From assembly GCA_030789695.1 (NCBI GenBank), contig CM061132.1, forward strand, positions 154,796,817 to 154,860,816: a stretch of DNA of 64,000 nucleotides, written 5' to 3'. Numbering within the stretch: the first letter of the stretch is position 1; every line of letters starts with the position of its first letter. Positions 11,301-23,079 of this stretch are shown one piece after another. The position numbers and the translations under genes are program-made. Source of the DNA: Scilla litardierei (Eukaryota > Streptophyta > Magnoliopsida > Asparagales > Asparagaceae). The notes beneath the pieces were generated by a model. It was not told the origin of the DNA and did no database searches. It worked only from the letters and a program-made list of their open reading frames with translations.

Positions 11301-14300
11301 TCCCGTCTCTTTCCCTAAAAAGCTCATCATCATCAGATTACACTCCGTTCCATGCGAAGCCTGCACGCCAACCTCCTTTATTCTCTCTCTCCAACCTGTC
11401 TTTTAAAAAAAGCGAATGATAGAGCAAAGAAGAGGAATAATAGAGAAGCACTTGCTTGGATAAAGCCCCCACACCCTTACGCCCTTCCTCCCTTCACTAT
11501 GAAGCCCCCACACCCTACTTTAAATTCAAAACTCCAGCACCAAACCGGCCAAAAGTTAGCTTATGTGGTCGTCGTCGCTTCTTTGGACAGCACCGGTGTC
11601 ATTTCATTGGCATCAAAGTTTTCTACAGGTCAAGCTGCATATCACTTTTTGATAGGGCATCAGGACACAAAATTGTGCCTGTTTACAGCAAGGGCCCTTC
11701 GGTCGTTGATTCTCTAGTGCTTGCAAAAGACTTCTTTTCACAGGTTAGAGATAATAAGATCCCATCTTTCTTCATCAATGCTACTAATGGAGGCAAGCAT
11801 ATAAGTGGCAAAGAGATTATTAGAGTCTGAATTGTCAAATGAGTTTCCAGATAGCAAACCAGGCATTGTGATTCCGAAGTTAGATATCTCAAAAGGAAGT
11901 ACAAGATCTTTTAAGATCTTTTTAACCAGTAAATTTCGGGAGCTACCCGAAGAGTTCTCCTTTTGTATTCCATCATTTTGAAGATTCTGGTTCCGTTCGA
12001 ACTACAAATTCAGTGCCGTTCATGCCAGTGCCATTCATGCCAGTGAATAGCTGACTCAACCAACTACGCATATGTACACTCCATACAAGAAGATCTGCTC
12101 TAAATTATACGGTATTATGATGATTATTCTTTCTTAACAACCGCTGATCTTGAGATGTTCGGACGAGTACCGATCGTTTATGGCTTCAATGCTAGACATG
12201 TATATGATAATTAGGAATATCGTCTTGAATATTTCTTTTCCTATTTTGATTTTTCAAATGAAGCAAAATATAAGTAAGCATATCTTAAGTTAGGTGGAGA
12301 TGCACGATCTTGGTGTTTAAATCTTCGAGTTTCTTAGCACCAATGGTCTTTATTCAGAACCGCTATTCGATATCGATATTTTTCCAAGCATGAGAGAACT
12401 CCTCAGGCACCTTAGCAATCCTCAAGTTTGAAGATTGAGAAGGATACGATCGAACTGATATGTGAGCTCTATAACCTTTGCGAACAATTGGAGAGAAAAC
12501 CGAGTAAACTCAAGACAGAGCCCATGATAGAGATTGATCCAACATCTGAGACAAAGTATAAGCTTGAACCTGAGCTGAAGCCAGATCCTAGACAAGAGAT
12601 TAAGACACGGTTGAAGCCCGAGTCTGAATTGGAGCCTGAATTAGAGATCGAGCCCTATTTGGAGCTTGAGCCAGTATTGAAGTCCCTGCAAGAGCTCGAG
12701 CATGAATCCGAGTCAAAGCCTTAGTCAAAGCCAGAACCAGATGTTGATCAAATGCCACATTTCGAACCAAAAGTCGAAGCTTGATTCAATATCGTATTCT
12801 GAGACGATGCCTTATATAGAGCCACATGTTGAACACATGCCAGAATTGCAGATAGAAGCGTCACTGAAGCTAATCGAGCATATCGAATTTGTTATTCCCG
12901 ACCCTTGTTAGTAAAAACACGATTTTTTATGTTTTTTACGTTTAAAACCCGTCTAAAATGGTTCCCGTATTAAAGGCCATACATTTGAATTATTCGAAAA
13001 AATACGCACTTTTTAGGGGTTGACGAACAAAATGTGTTTTATTCCCGTATTGCGCATTTTTGTAATGGATGGATCGATGGGAAAAAGTGTTGGGATCACT
13101 TGATTTTTGGTGTGGTGATCATCCATGAGGTGTATATCATATTGGAAAAAAATTAAAAAAAAATTGTGGGAGGGGGATGGCCGGTGGTGGACCAAGGAGG
13201 AAATCCCCTCCTTGGCCACCTGACCCCTATTTTTGTCATATGTGTGTGTGTGTGTGTGTGTTTCACAGATGTAGGAATTGCACATCTATAACCCTATTTT
13301 CTGGTCTGTGGTTGAGTTCCAAAATTATAAATATCTTTTTTCTGTGTTATATCCAATAGGGGACTATTATTATTAACAGTATCCCAAAAAACTTATTCCA
13401 AAAGTGATTCATAAAGAAACCGCCATAAAGACTCCCAAGAGAAACCACCAAAAAGACTCACCCGACAAGCAGGATAGGGCATGAAATGACATTTGGATAT
13501 TTGGAAATAGGAAGCATATAAGAACATATGTCTGGAATCTTATAGGCTGTAGCACCGGCAACACAAGAACCATGTAAGAACAGATGTCTGAAACCCTATC
13601 GTACGTAGCTTCATCGACTCAAGACACAGAAAGCTTTGTATGGTACATACAAAAATAAAAAATAATCAGTCGCACAATTTAAATTATATGTTAAGCTTTG
13701 TAGGTTGAGCTGTTAAATGTAAATGATGGGCCAGCATTGCCAGGTGCATAGAACAATTTAACAGAATGCTAAAGTTCACTGAGTGAAAAGCGGAAAGAAA
13801 CATAGAGACAGTTACTCAACTTCAACCATTTAAGGGTTTCATATGAAATAAAACAAGAAATGGTAGAAAATACGAACCAAAATTATCTTCATAGATATGG
13901 TCATCTCTTATTATTTTCATAGAATTGGTCATCTCTTATAAATTAACTCGCAACTTACTTACATATGATATGCAGATCCCTTCAACCACAAGTACAAACA
14001 TATATCGTTTACATTGCTTTGTGCAACATACAAGTAATTTACAGATACCAATCAAACACTACCTAAATACATGGCCTATAAAGAAATTGAAGGGAAATGA
14101 CTGTTGAGAAAGATACCAAACAATGACTATGTACAATGAAAAATTACCGTCAAATAAGTTTTTCTGGAAATTTAGAACAAAATTTTAATGGCAATTCCAC
14201 TGCTGGGGTAATAAAAAATTCAACTAGAACTGTAATTGTGGTAAGTATTTGCTTCAAACTAATGCATCAAGGTTCTACCAACAATAAATAAATAATATCA

Positions 14301-17300
14301 CTTTAAAGCCATGAAACTGAAATCTCAGGTGAAAACTTCTGGATGAAAGAAGGAATATTTCTAAATTGGAACTTACGGTAAGATCAAGAGCACAGAAGGA
14401 AGCCATAGCTCCTCCCATTGAATGCCCAGTAACCATTATGGGCAGATCTCCATAAAACTCCTGCGTCCTTTGGATGGCATTTAGAATGCCAGGCCGTAAT
14501 GTCGTGTTATGATAAGCAGAATAAAAGCCATGGTGTACCTATAATCCCGGTAAATATTATAAAATCATCAATGTATATCCACACATTGCACAGAGTTCAA
14601 TAAAATAAAACCAACCATTGCATTATCCATGTCTGGATAGTTAAGATCCAGCTGTTTCCAGAATAGGTTATCAATCCAGTTCTGTATGCTGTAAAAGTAA
14701 CAAGTAAGTTCAATAAGTAACTCCAAGCAAAACTGAAGAATAGAACAAAATCATAAAGATCCAACTACAATCAATTTATCCAGAACGAAGCAATTTCGGA
14801 AGAAACTAATATATAAATCTATGAAGCAAGATTCAAAATCTTGGTTTCTGTCTTGGTATTGCTTGACTGTTCATAGTATAATACTGTATCAAAAAGATTT
14901 GGTGATGCACATCACATGTATCGGCATTTCTGTATTAGTTACCTTAGCTCCACATAGAAGGTAAATTTTTGTCTTCACATAGATCTTTATCTATATATAG
15001 ATTATCTCTATCATTCAAGAACTATCTTCTCTTTTTCTAATCCACTCAATTAACAAGCCAATATCTTGAACCTTCATTTTGATTGTTAAATGAGATGTTA
15101 ATCACCATTATATGAAAACAAAATAGAATTTCAAATTATAATAATTCAAACCTTGAATATTCTCTTATATTAGTTGCTATTATACGTATTGTCAGCGGTA
15201 TCATCCAGTTTTGGACAGATCGTACCGGTATGTTTGAAATCCGATATGGTAGGAGTGATACATATTGGTATCAACCAGAATTTCAAACCTTCTCCTAAAG
15301 GAAACCATGCAACTTATAGACACAAATCTAGGCTCTTTCATTCTCCTATACTGGGCTCAAAGAGAGTACGTGTTAAATTTACTGGAAACCAAGAGGCGCC
15401 ACTATACTATTCATACAATTTATCAAAACCAAGGAATCATAATCTGTGTTAATTGCCAGGAAACAGAAACCAAAATGAACAACCAATTATGATAGATAAT
15501 ATTCTCAGGAAAATGAAAGCATTGCTAAAGTTATATGATTAGACCGAATTATTTCAATCACTCAATGCCGTAGAATCAATAAGAATACATTGATATACAA
15601 TTTAGAAACAAAATTTAAATTAAAAATGAATTATCTTATTCATTATATATATGCACTGAACTATAGGATTAGACTAACTTATGAAACACTCTGAAACTTG
15701 TGTCGGTTTGTGTTACTAGTTGTTGTTTCTTTTTACTAATTGTCTAAAACAGAAAAACGGGGAGAAGAAACAAATGATAATAAGCTACCAAACATAAAGC
15801 TCTAAACGGATAATTATTATTCCAAATATAAGAGACTAATTATTGGGCATATAAAATAAATATCTTTATTTTTAACCAAAGACTTAATGCACCTGTGAAT
15901 CACATTACGGTGGTTCCTGTTGGAAGCAACGATCTATGATCTCTAGTTTGATGATAACAAACGTGTATGAACTATTTAACGTGTGTGCTAAGTGTGTTTC
16001 AGGAGTGGCAAGCGTGTAATTCTGCAGGGCGATGACTAAGTCAAAAGATGGAGATATTGATATACATATAGCAAATTGGAGATGAAAAAATTTCTATTCA
16101 CATAGCACATTGTGACGTGGTCAATGATGGGAGAAAGATGAGGAAAGTTATCATATCAAATCCCTTAGAGATTGGACTAGATCTCATTACATATCATAGC
16201 CATATTTGAATTCCAAAAGTAATGTTATCAAATCCATCCATAGCCAATCATATCTCCTATCAATATTCAAATTCAATTGGCATCCATTAGTGATTGAGTC
16301 AAATCTTCATTCCCCTTCAATCTAGGATTTCATTCTCATCCTCACCTCTTGCCGAAATACAAGACCTAGCCCTACTCATATATAAGCCAACAATTCTAAG
16401 GGCTAGGGAGCGGCCCAGTATTATTCTCCAAGGCAAATATACATCACACAACTATCAAGTCCAAGCCCTAGTCGCACAAAGCAATATTGTTCATCTTCTT
16501 CAACCTATAACCCTAGCCGCCGCAACACAAAGTCAAAAAGCCAAAAAAGAGGAAGCCAACATCTCTCCTTGCGGCATCATCATCAACCCCAAAGCCACAA
16601 CTCCATAGCCGCAAGGTCTTGCCAAAGGCCTCATCATCTCGTTGCCTATAGCCTCACGCAAAGAGCTTTCCATTGCCAAGCAGTGCTTTCCATAGCCATG
16701 GACGAATCGTGTCGCCGTGAGTCGGAGTTGCTGCCGTCGTCATCTTCGAGCAACTGCTGCCACGAGAAGACACTTGACGTTGCCGTCGACTAAAGTTCTC
16801 CAAGCCGTGGTGTCTAGCTGCCGCACTCGAACTCTTCGTGGAGATCAGCTTGCAGCCCTTCCTGCCATCTCCATCTTCGTTATCGACGTCTTGACGTGAA
16901 CAGAAGAAGCTGCCACCTCGTCGCTGCCGGAGAAGCCACGCTGCATGCCCTAGCGCCCTCGTCGCTGCCGCTACGACATCATCTTCAAGCTGCAGTAGAG
17001 GAGATCATGTTGTCGTGGAGGAGAGCCCGCCGCCGTTCATCTTCCCTCACGCTGCCGGTGACTTCAACCTCAAGAACCCTAGCTTCCGACGCCTTTATTC
17101 ACGCCGCCGACGAGCTCTTCTCGTTGTTCTCTTCGTCTCGTCGAAGCTGGGTCGCCGCCATTGAGGTGTTGCTACGGGAGTAATAAGACGAAGCCGTCGG
17201 AGGAGTTAGCCGATGCCGTTGAAGTGCCGCATGCCGAAGTCGAGTCGTCGGAGAAGTCGAAGTCCACGCAAACACATCTCTGAGCTGCCAACGAAAACCA

Positions 17301-20300
17301 ACTTGCTTGCTGACGTAGGCGTTCCCATGCAAAGCTGTTTAAAGGAAGCTGACGTGGAGTTTGCAACTTTATTAAGCTGTTGTGTGCACAGACTCAAATG
17401 TTAATTGAGTTGTACTGAAATTTCTAAACGCACAGACCAGATTGCTATTCATCTTCGTGGAGCTACAGATCGAGATCCAGAACTCAGATCGAAACACCGT
17501 TTGCATCAGACTGAAGCTGACAACGTGATGATTGACAGAGACAACTACACAAACACGAACTGAGCATTTTTAAACTCTTTACTCTTTATATTCGTGTATT
17601 AGTGTGTCGATCTCTGTAGGGGAATCTTTACCGCTTTTGTGTTCTTTTGAGACTTGTTTAGTCTGGGACTAGACAAGAGTGTCTTGACAAGTGGGACTTG
17701 TCAAGATAGAGCATTTACTAGGTTGATAGTGTTCTGCACTCGGAGAGTGTGGTACGTTCTAGGTGGGGGGCAGGGAGCTCAGGACCCATTGTAGTTGTAT
17801 AAAAGAAACATATTAATACTAGTATTTGCTTGGGGGCTGGAGTAGGTCGTGAGACGACCGAACCAGGGTATATCTGTGTGTATTTTGTGATTGCATACTT
17901 TGTAATCTGCCTGTGATTATAAACTGCGTGTGATTTCTCGTGGGTTGCACAAGGAATTTTTTATTAGCCTATTCCCCCCTCTAGGGTAGGATCCAGATCC
18001 AACAGTTCAAACTGAGATTTGTGCCAGATTTAGAAGTAGAGTCATAATAATACATCGTGACATTCAGATTTGAATGTGTTTTACTTAGAGCCAATAACTG
18101 CAGTAACTGCTTGTGTGAAGGAACAAAAAAAGTTCATCAGTAAGTCTTCGAATTTAATTTAATTATTTAAATTTTGCTTATCATAGCACGTGCCTTCAGG
18201 GTAGCTTCAATTCTCTGAGGCTATCTCATCTTATGCATAAACAATAGTTTGCATCACAAACGCAAATAAAGCAAAGACCACCTTAGCCATTGATGATCTC
18301 GTAAACATTTAAGCATGTGACAAAATTGATGTTATTACTTTGTTCGTGAGTTAAATTAAACATCCAGCAACATATGAAGTGACAACACAGAATAGAGAAA
18401 GCAATAAGAGTAACTACCTGTGCTCTTGGGTGCCTCTGAAAGCTATAATGATTGAATTAAGATCATGATCAACACCAACAAATGCCTGCAATAAGGTTGA
18501 CTTTTATACGATATGATGTGCAAAATCATTCTTGCTTGAGTAGCTGGAAAGCATATATACAAGTTTGAGGGGTTCTGTGCAAAAGAAAGCACCTGTAAGC
18601 AGTTCTGCACATCAACAATTAGCTCTATCATCTCAAAGCCCTGTTCCAATGTAATAATCAATCGGCTAAGAAACAATAGACCAAAAACAGACAATCTTAT
18701 CAAGCAATTAGCCAAGAGACATCTAAAAGCAGAGCACACTCATTTATGTGAATGAAATAGAGACACACAAGTATATTATGTACCTTAGTCAAATCAGTAC
18801 ACCTAGTGCAGGTCCATGTAAAGAGTGCAGTAAGATCAGTCATGTACACCTGCATAATGCAGTAAGACATGAGTCAGAAACCACATTGAGCAAAGAGATA
18901 TAGATCTATCAAAAATTGTTTAGGCACCACAAATTTTAGGATGACTTAAACTAAAAGATATCCTGGGTACACTCACAGCAGAAGCATACTGCACCAGTAT
19001 CTTGGCAAGAGTACCATTGTAGACGTGACTGTCATCCACATGCTTGACCCTATGTTCTATAATTGTCACAAAGTAATAAAATAAAGTTAAATATGGCAAT
19101 AATGTAGCATTGAAAAGCGAACCACTACCAATTTCTAGCAAAAAAGATTCTTACTTGATTTAATTTTTCAATCCAGAAAAAGCAAACTAGTGGGTTATTG
19201 AAAAAAGTGCATGCGATTATTTGAGATATTATCTCAAAGCGGAAGTTCAATATCCAACACCAAACCCTTTTATAGCCTTACCAGGGTTGGCTTTGTGGCT
19301 CAAACATGGATAAGAAGACATGCATATGCATCAAGGAAAAAGAAAGAAAAAATAATCCATTTAGAAGTGGTAAATTAGCATTTTGGGAATGAAATGGACG
19401 TTCATAACATGAGATCCTACATGGCCATGGTTGCGAACATGCCAATGCGACTCTCATGTGTCATTGAAGAACCTTGTAGCTGTTTGTGTGAATAAAAGTC
19501 ATCTGATTGATCTAATTATAGGGTAACCTTAGAATGGAACTGTGTCATGTAACACAAAATATTTATTTTCTTAGTATTATATAAAAAGTCATGATGCACA
19601 CAGTACATTTCTTAATGTTTGAGAGTCCAAAAATATGTGATTTCTATCCTTTTCTAAACAAGAAATGTCATTGTAAAATAAAGACCCAATTTTAAGTTAC
19701 CAATGTAATCAAAGAATATGGACGAGGCACTTCAGATCCTACAATATTTCAGTTTGGAACTCCCAATTAGTGGCCTTAGATCAGCAAACTCTCTCTAGCA
19801 CATATTGTTGATGATAGGATTTGTTCAGCCTACAGTTGATAATAGGATTGGTTTGCCCTGCAATCAATTGTTACTCTAAATGACTTAAACGTATTTGGGA
19901 AACAATTGATAATACGCTTTTCTTTTTCATGGTTTAGCTGCCTTGTTAATACATCCCAGTCACCTCTACAGGCAGTCGCTCACCAATCCCTCCCAATCCC
20001 AGAAGACCCCTTGCCTCAACCATCCTATTATGATTAATTGAAATTACCTAAGCTTGTCCTAACATATGCAATAACATTAGCAGCCACCGTACAGCTACCG
20101 CAATCTGATAATGACACCTCAGTGACGAGCTCCCTGGGACATTACAAACCCTCGATAGGCTCGACTTCACTACATCTTAATGGAGTTCCTTATGTTTCTG
20201 GACTAATGATTAACACACGGGCCACCTCAAATAAGCATGAACAGATTAAACCTGTTTCAAGAGGAAAATTAAACCTTCAGAGCACAAGCATAGGTCATTA

Positions 20301-21334
20301 CTTTTGGAATCCTGTCGGTAGCCTAATGGGTAACTAGTGCCCATGCACATAAACACAGACATAATAAATTCAGTGAATTGGTCATTGTGACTTTGGTGAA
20401 TATTTTTTAAGTATTAACTACTGACACAACAAATTTCTACCCATAGCATTATATGACACAATAGTGGAACAAAAAGAATCTTGCATATATTTGCATGAAC
20501 TATATTTGGCTGCCATTGTGATATGGCTAATATATTCAATTGACTTAGATAATTAGTTCAATCATTAATGCTAACCCCACAGTTCCCTATTAAGGCCAAT
20601 TTTTTTATGAGGGGTGGTAGTTGAAGTACTAGCATTAGATTCCTCCACAAACCAAGCCTAGTAGACATAGTTTGTCATATTTAAAATCCATCACCTCAGT
20701 ATTTCTTCATATTATGTTTGATCTTCTTAAGAGTAAAGACCCTTTGATATTGAACAACCATATGGCAGCACGTTTGTCAACCAAGGCAACTCGACCACTG
20801 ATACAACCAAGAAGAAAACTGAAAAGTGAAAGATTTGGTTAACTGAGTCCTAAGTGACCAAGATTGAAAATTCTACTTGCAAAAGGAAATCTCCAGTGAT
20901 CCATGTCATGTAATCCAGGCAAACAGATAATTCATTGCATGACAAAAGATGATCCCTGGATAACTTTAATAATTATGCAAGTTCCTTAAAGATAACCTCT
21001 AATAACCAACTTAATCATTGAAAACTATATGGAGGATGCTCAATAATCGTGATAAATAGACCAATAATTAAGTATCTATGACGAGAAAACAATTTATTAG
21101 AAAGCTTTTATAATCGCACCGATTATAATTACGAACGGGAATTCTCTTAATAATAACGGATGGTTGGTTAACTACCTATTTTGCTCAATTCCAGTTTAAA
21201 TTTTAATGCATTTATCAAATAACATCATACACCACTCTCTCGAATTATGTATGAATAAAGAAATAACCTCTTCCTAGAGAAACTGAAACTAAGCAGATCA
21301 AAATCAATGCTCCCAACAACGGTCGCCGTCCCAT
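8340..21334 (-). CDS. Class 3 (fungal-type) alpha/beta-hydrolase lipase, ten exons
   Basis: Coding exons on - are 21268-21334, 18977-19056, 18784-18849, 18593-18640, 18418-18485, 14616-14688, 14377-14538, 9101-9295, 8642-8730 and 8340-8568. All junctions are GT-AG and phases agree, giving 1077 bases and 358 residues, the family's usual size. Residues 1-21 are a signal peptide (MGRRPLLGALILICLVSVSL), so the enzyme should enter the secretory pathway. The nucleophile elbow GHSMGG gives Ser174. Asp230 lies in HGHDMVPHLPP and His293 in SILDHLEYYG. Together they form the catalytic triad for acyl-ester hydrolysis; the natural lipid substrate cannot be read from sequence. AFRGTQEH (oxyanion region) is also present, as are conserved cysteines (TWTCTRC; CDGSGEDPSC). 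The coding frame is fully intact although introns of 5.1 and 3.7 kb hold transposons. It converges on the RLCK exon. The closest remembered homologue is Arabidopsis At5g18630. Confidence 0.93.
8569..8641 (-). other. Lipase intron 9
   Basis: A 73-base intron with donor GTACAT and an acceptor after a pyrimidine-rich CCCTTTACAAAAG. It splits an Arg codon (AG/G) between GEDPSCS and SVSGT. Its small size shows the ancestral compactness of this gene against its two transposon-swollen introns. Confidence 0.85.
9986..10500 (+). mobile_element. TRIM-like short LTR element
   Basis: The left LTR at 9986-10158 (TGTTAAGAAAAATAGTCACA to TTCTAACA) is followed directly by TGGCATCAAAACC, a decayed version of the initiator-Met primer site TGGTATCAGAGCC. 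A second copy of the LTR start appears at 10368 (TGTTAAGAAAAATAGTTTCA) and fades out by about 10500. The internal part is only about 210 bp and non-coding, which fits a terminal-repeat retrotransposon in miniature with a truncated 3' LTR. Confidence 0.6.
10507..12911 (+). mobile_element. Truncated LTR retrotransposon with gag relic
   Basis: An LTR-like segment ends at 10828 (ATCCTGCATCA) and is followed by TAGTATCAGAGCC, an initiator-Met tRNA primer site. A long leader follows, then a gag relic at about 12215-12725. No pol and no 3' LTR copy are found, so it is 3'-truncated. The left end at 10507 is approximate because I see no clear TSD. It lies in lipase intron 7 in the antisense direction to the gene. 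Confidence 0.55.
12215..12911 (+). pseudogene. Gag relic with Glu/Pro-rich tail
   Basis: Frames near 12215-12330 read FFSYFDFSNEAKYK and YLKLGGDARSWCLNLR, which resemble the central fold of a retrotransposon gag, with stops between them. Downstream, 12428-12724 encodes 98 residues dominated by Glu, Pro, Lys and Leu (repeats like PELKPDP, PESELEPELEIEP). The same composition continues past a stop at 12722-12724 and a frame change to about 12911. The acidic repeats look expanded. The product is not functional and I cannot name the lineage. Confidence 0.45.
13241..13262. repeat. (GT)n microsatellite
   Basis: About eleven GT dinucleotides in lipase intron 7. It creates spurious open frames of Cys-Val and His-Thr repeats on the two strands. 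Confidence 0.9.
14689..18417 (-). other. Lipase intron 5 (3.7 kb)
   Basis: It splits the Ser codon (AG/C) between RGTQEH and IQNWIDNLFWKQ. More than half of it is the solo LTR at 15918-18004. The remaining flanks (14689-15917 and 18005-18417) are AT-rich, with no exon visible. Confidence 0.85.
15918..18004 (+). mobile_element. Solo LTR, Sirevirus-like Copia (2.1 kb)
   Basis: It starts TGTTGGAAGC and ends with TATTCCCCCCTCTAGGG followed by CCAGATCCAACA, the terminal signature of Sirevirus-type Copia LTRs. It is flanked by GTTCC (15913-15917) and GTTCA (18005-18009), a TSD with one change. No internal region remains, so it is a solo LTR formed by recombination. A GC-rich block at 16600-17350 gives several overlapping false open frames. 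Confidence 0.7.
19057..21267 (-). other. Lipase intron 1 (2.2 kb)
   Basis: It interrupts the codon for Glu23 just after the signal peptide. It is AT-rich. A 99-codon open frame on + at 20038-20337 has no recognisable similarity and I regard it as chance. No element ends are seen. Confidence 0.7.
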
Positions 21335-21660
21335 CACCTTCAACAAGAAATCAATTGCAAAAAAAAAATCCATCAGTATGTCGCACACCAAACCCAAAAA
21401 ATTCAAATGGACAATAAATAAATAAAAGTTAGAAACTCCCAAATCAATAATATTCGAAGATGGAAGGAAATAGAAATAAAATTAGGGTTTTAGCGATACT
21501 TACGAAGAACGACCGACCGACCGAAAACTGAATCAAAATCGATGTCTCCCTAAAATCTTGCAGAAATCTATAAACCAATTGCCAGCACGAGAGAGAGGGA
21601 GAGGAGGAGTCGCGATGATGCTGCTAGATTGCAATATATATAGCAGTATTAAATTACCGA
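21335..21660 (-). promoter_or_regulatory. Lipase promoter, 5' UTR and leader intron
   Basis: On - a TATA box (CTATATATATTG, 21634-21642) lies about 300 bp upstream of the ATG. A leader exon ends at 21504 with a strong donor (TTCTTC/GTAAGT). An acceptor after TTTCTTGTTGAAG at 21338 places a leader intron of about 166 bp just before GTGATG. The leader exon carries a CTCTCC-rich tract (about 21586-21612), common in plant 5' UTRs. The transcription start near 21605 is inferred from the TATA distance. Confidence 0.6.
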
Positions 21661-23079
21661 AATACCCTTGAAAGTTGTGATCATCAAAATATTGGATTTG
21701 GGCAACTAACTACATTAGTTACTGTGCGAGAGCACAATCTTTCTAAAATCAGATCCGATCTTGAAAGAGGCACATGCAGAGGGCTAATATAGTAATTTCC
21801 TTTTTAAATTTTATTTTGCGGGTGCATAACCCATTGTGTCACGTTATCCAAAATTTATAACATTTTCCGTGCCCGACTCTTGCACCTCCCCTCTGTTCTC
21901 CCTTTTTCTCGCCAACGTTGTTTTATTTTATTCGTGTTTTTGCGATGCATTTTGTTGACCGTTATTTTTTTAAAATAATAACACGTGGGTTGAATTGGGG
22001 TTGCTGTGCCTGAAGGCCAATCGGAGTGGTGCTAGTCACACTACATCTTTCTAAACATACTAAATTGCAGAGCCATGTAGGCATGTATTGAGGTAAGTGG
22101 GCTCTGTATTATTCTTGTCTTCATCTCTAGCTCCAGTCCTTGCTCCAACCGTCGCTTAGCTCTTGAAGCCCAACTTATTTTTTGATGGATCTTATAGTCC
22201 AATTGGCTTCGAATTCTTGGCTTCGCCCTTAGCACACTACCGATTTAAAATTTTGTTATAGACAAGACATATTATTTCAAAAATTCACTTTTATCACTCT
22301 CCTCCCCAACCTCATCTTCCTCCTCTGGTCTCCCTCGCCTCCTCCTCTAATTCCTTGTTCCCCTCTATTCCCTCCCCCTCCTCCAATGTATCCTCTTCTC
22401 GTAATTAAATCTAAAAAATCCAAAAAACATCAATTAAACCCAACAAGTACAATTGAATCAAAATGGATAAAAATTGAGGAGGGGAGGAGACGGGCAAGTA
22501 GCGGATAGAGTAGAAGTGCAGTGTATGGAAAAGAGGGAAAATGGGGAAATTGTAATTGTATTTGAGGTATAATTACATTTTGTGTAATATGACTAGCAGC
22601 CCTTTTCCAGTCCGGCGTTGATATACACACGACCTAATTGCTTCACACACACACACACATCCCGTTTATTTACAAATTTGCCCTTACGAGTTTGCCATTC
22701 AAAAATATTCTTTTTACCCTCCGCTCTCCCTCGCATCAACTGTAGTAAAAGGATAGGCAGAGATTCCGGACGTGAGGTCCACTACACGCAAGCGTAGGTA
22801 GTGCGGGAAGAGAGAGAAAACAGGATAATGAAATTGATGTTGAAGAAGAAGATGATGATGATGATCGGGAAGACTGTGACAAGTATGAGGGTGGTGTTGG
22901 TAGGAGGCAGATCACGCATCAGCGACCAATGATGATTTTGACGAGCTGTTGCGAGTGGAGGAAGAGGGAGTAGGGAAAGAGGAATAAGATAATGATAATG
23001 ATGGCGATGGCCATGGTGGCGGTGATGGTGGCTATGAATGTAGAGTATGTGAGCAGAATTGTGAGAGAGAGGGGGGGAA
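21661..23079. other. Intergenic DNA with simple repeats
   Basis: No gene is seen. It contains a (CA)8 tract at 22644-22659 and a GAA/GAT tract at 22842-22865. The 138-codon open frame on - at 22782-23198 is His- and Ile-rich low complexity, derives from these repeats and runs into the next solo LTR. Confidence 0.6.

Larger units (their letters stand above)
9296..14376 (-). other. Lipase intron 7 (5.1 kb), transposon-filled
   Basis: This intron separates the exon ending in FCALDLT from the exon starting VNNGASDVQLM. On + it holds a TRIM-like element (9986-10500), a truncated LTR element (10507-12911) and a GT microsatellite near 13240. The remaining AT-rich DNA (9296-9985, 12912-14376) shows no exon that I can support. 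Confidence 0.85.

Noticed and set aside
16294..17404. Several open frames of 60-104 codons
   Set aside because: All inside the solo LTR in lipase intron 5; overlapping on both strands, no domains.
20038..20337. 99-codon open frame in lipase intron 1
   Set aside because: No similarity, no splice context, antisense to the gene.
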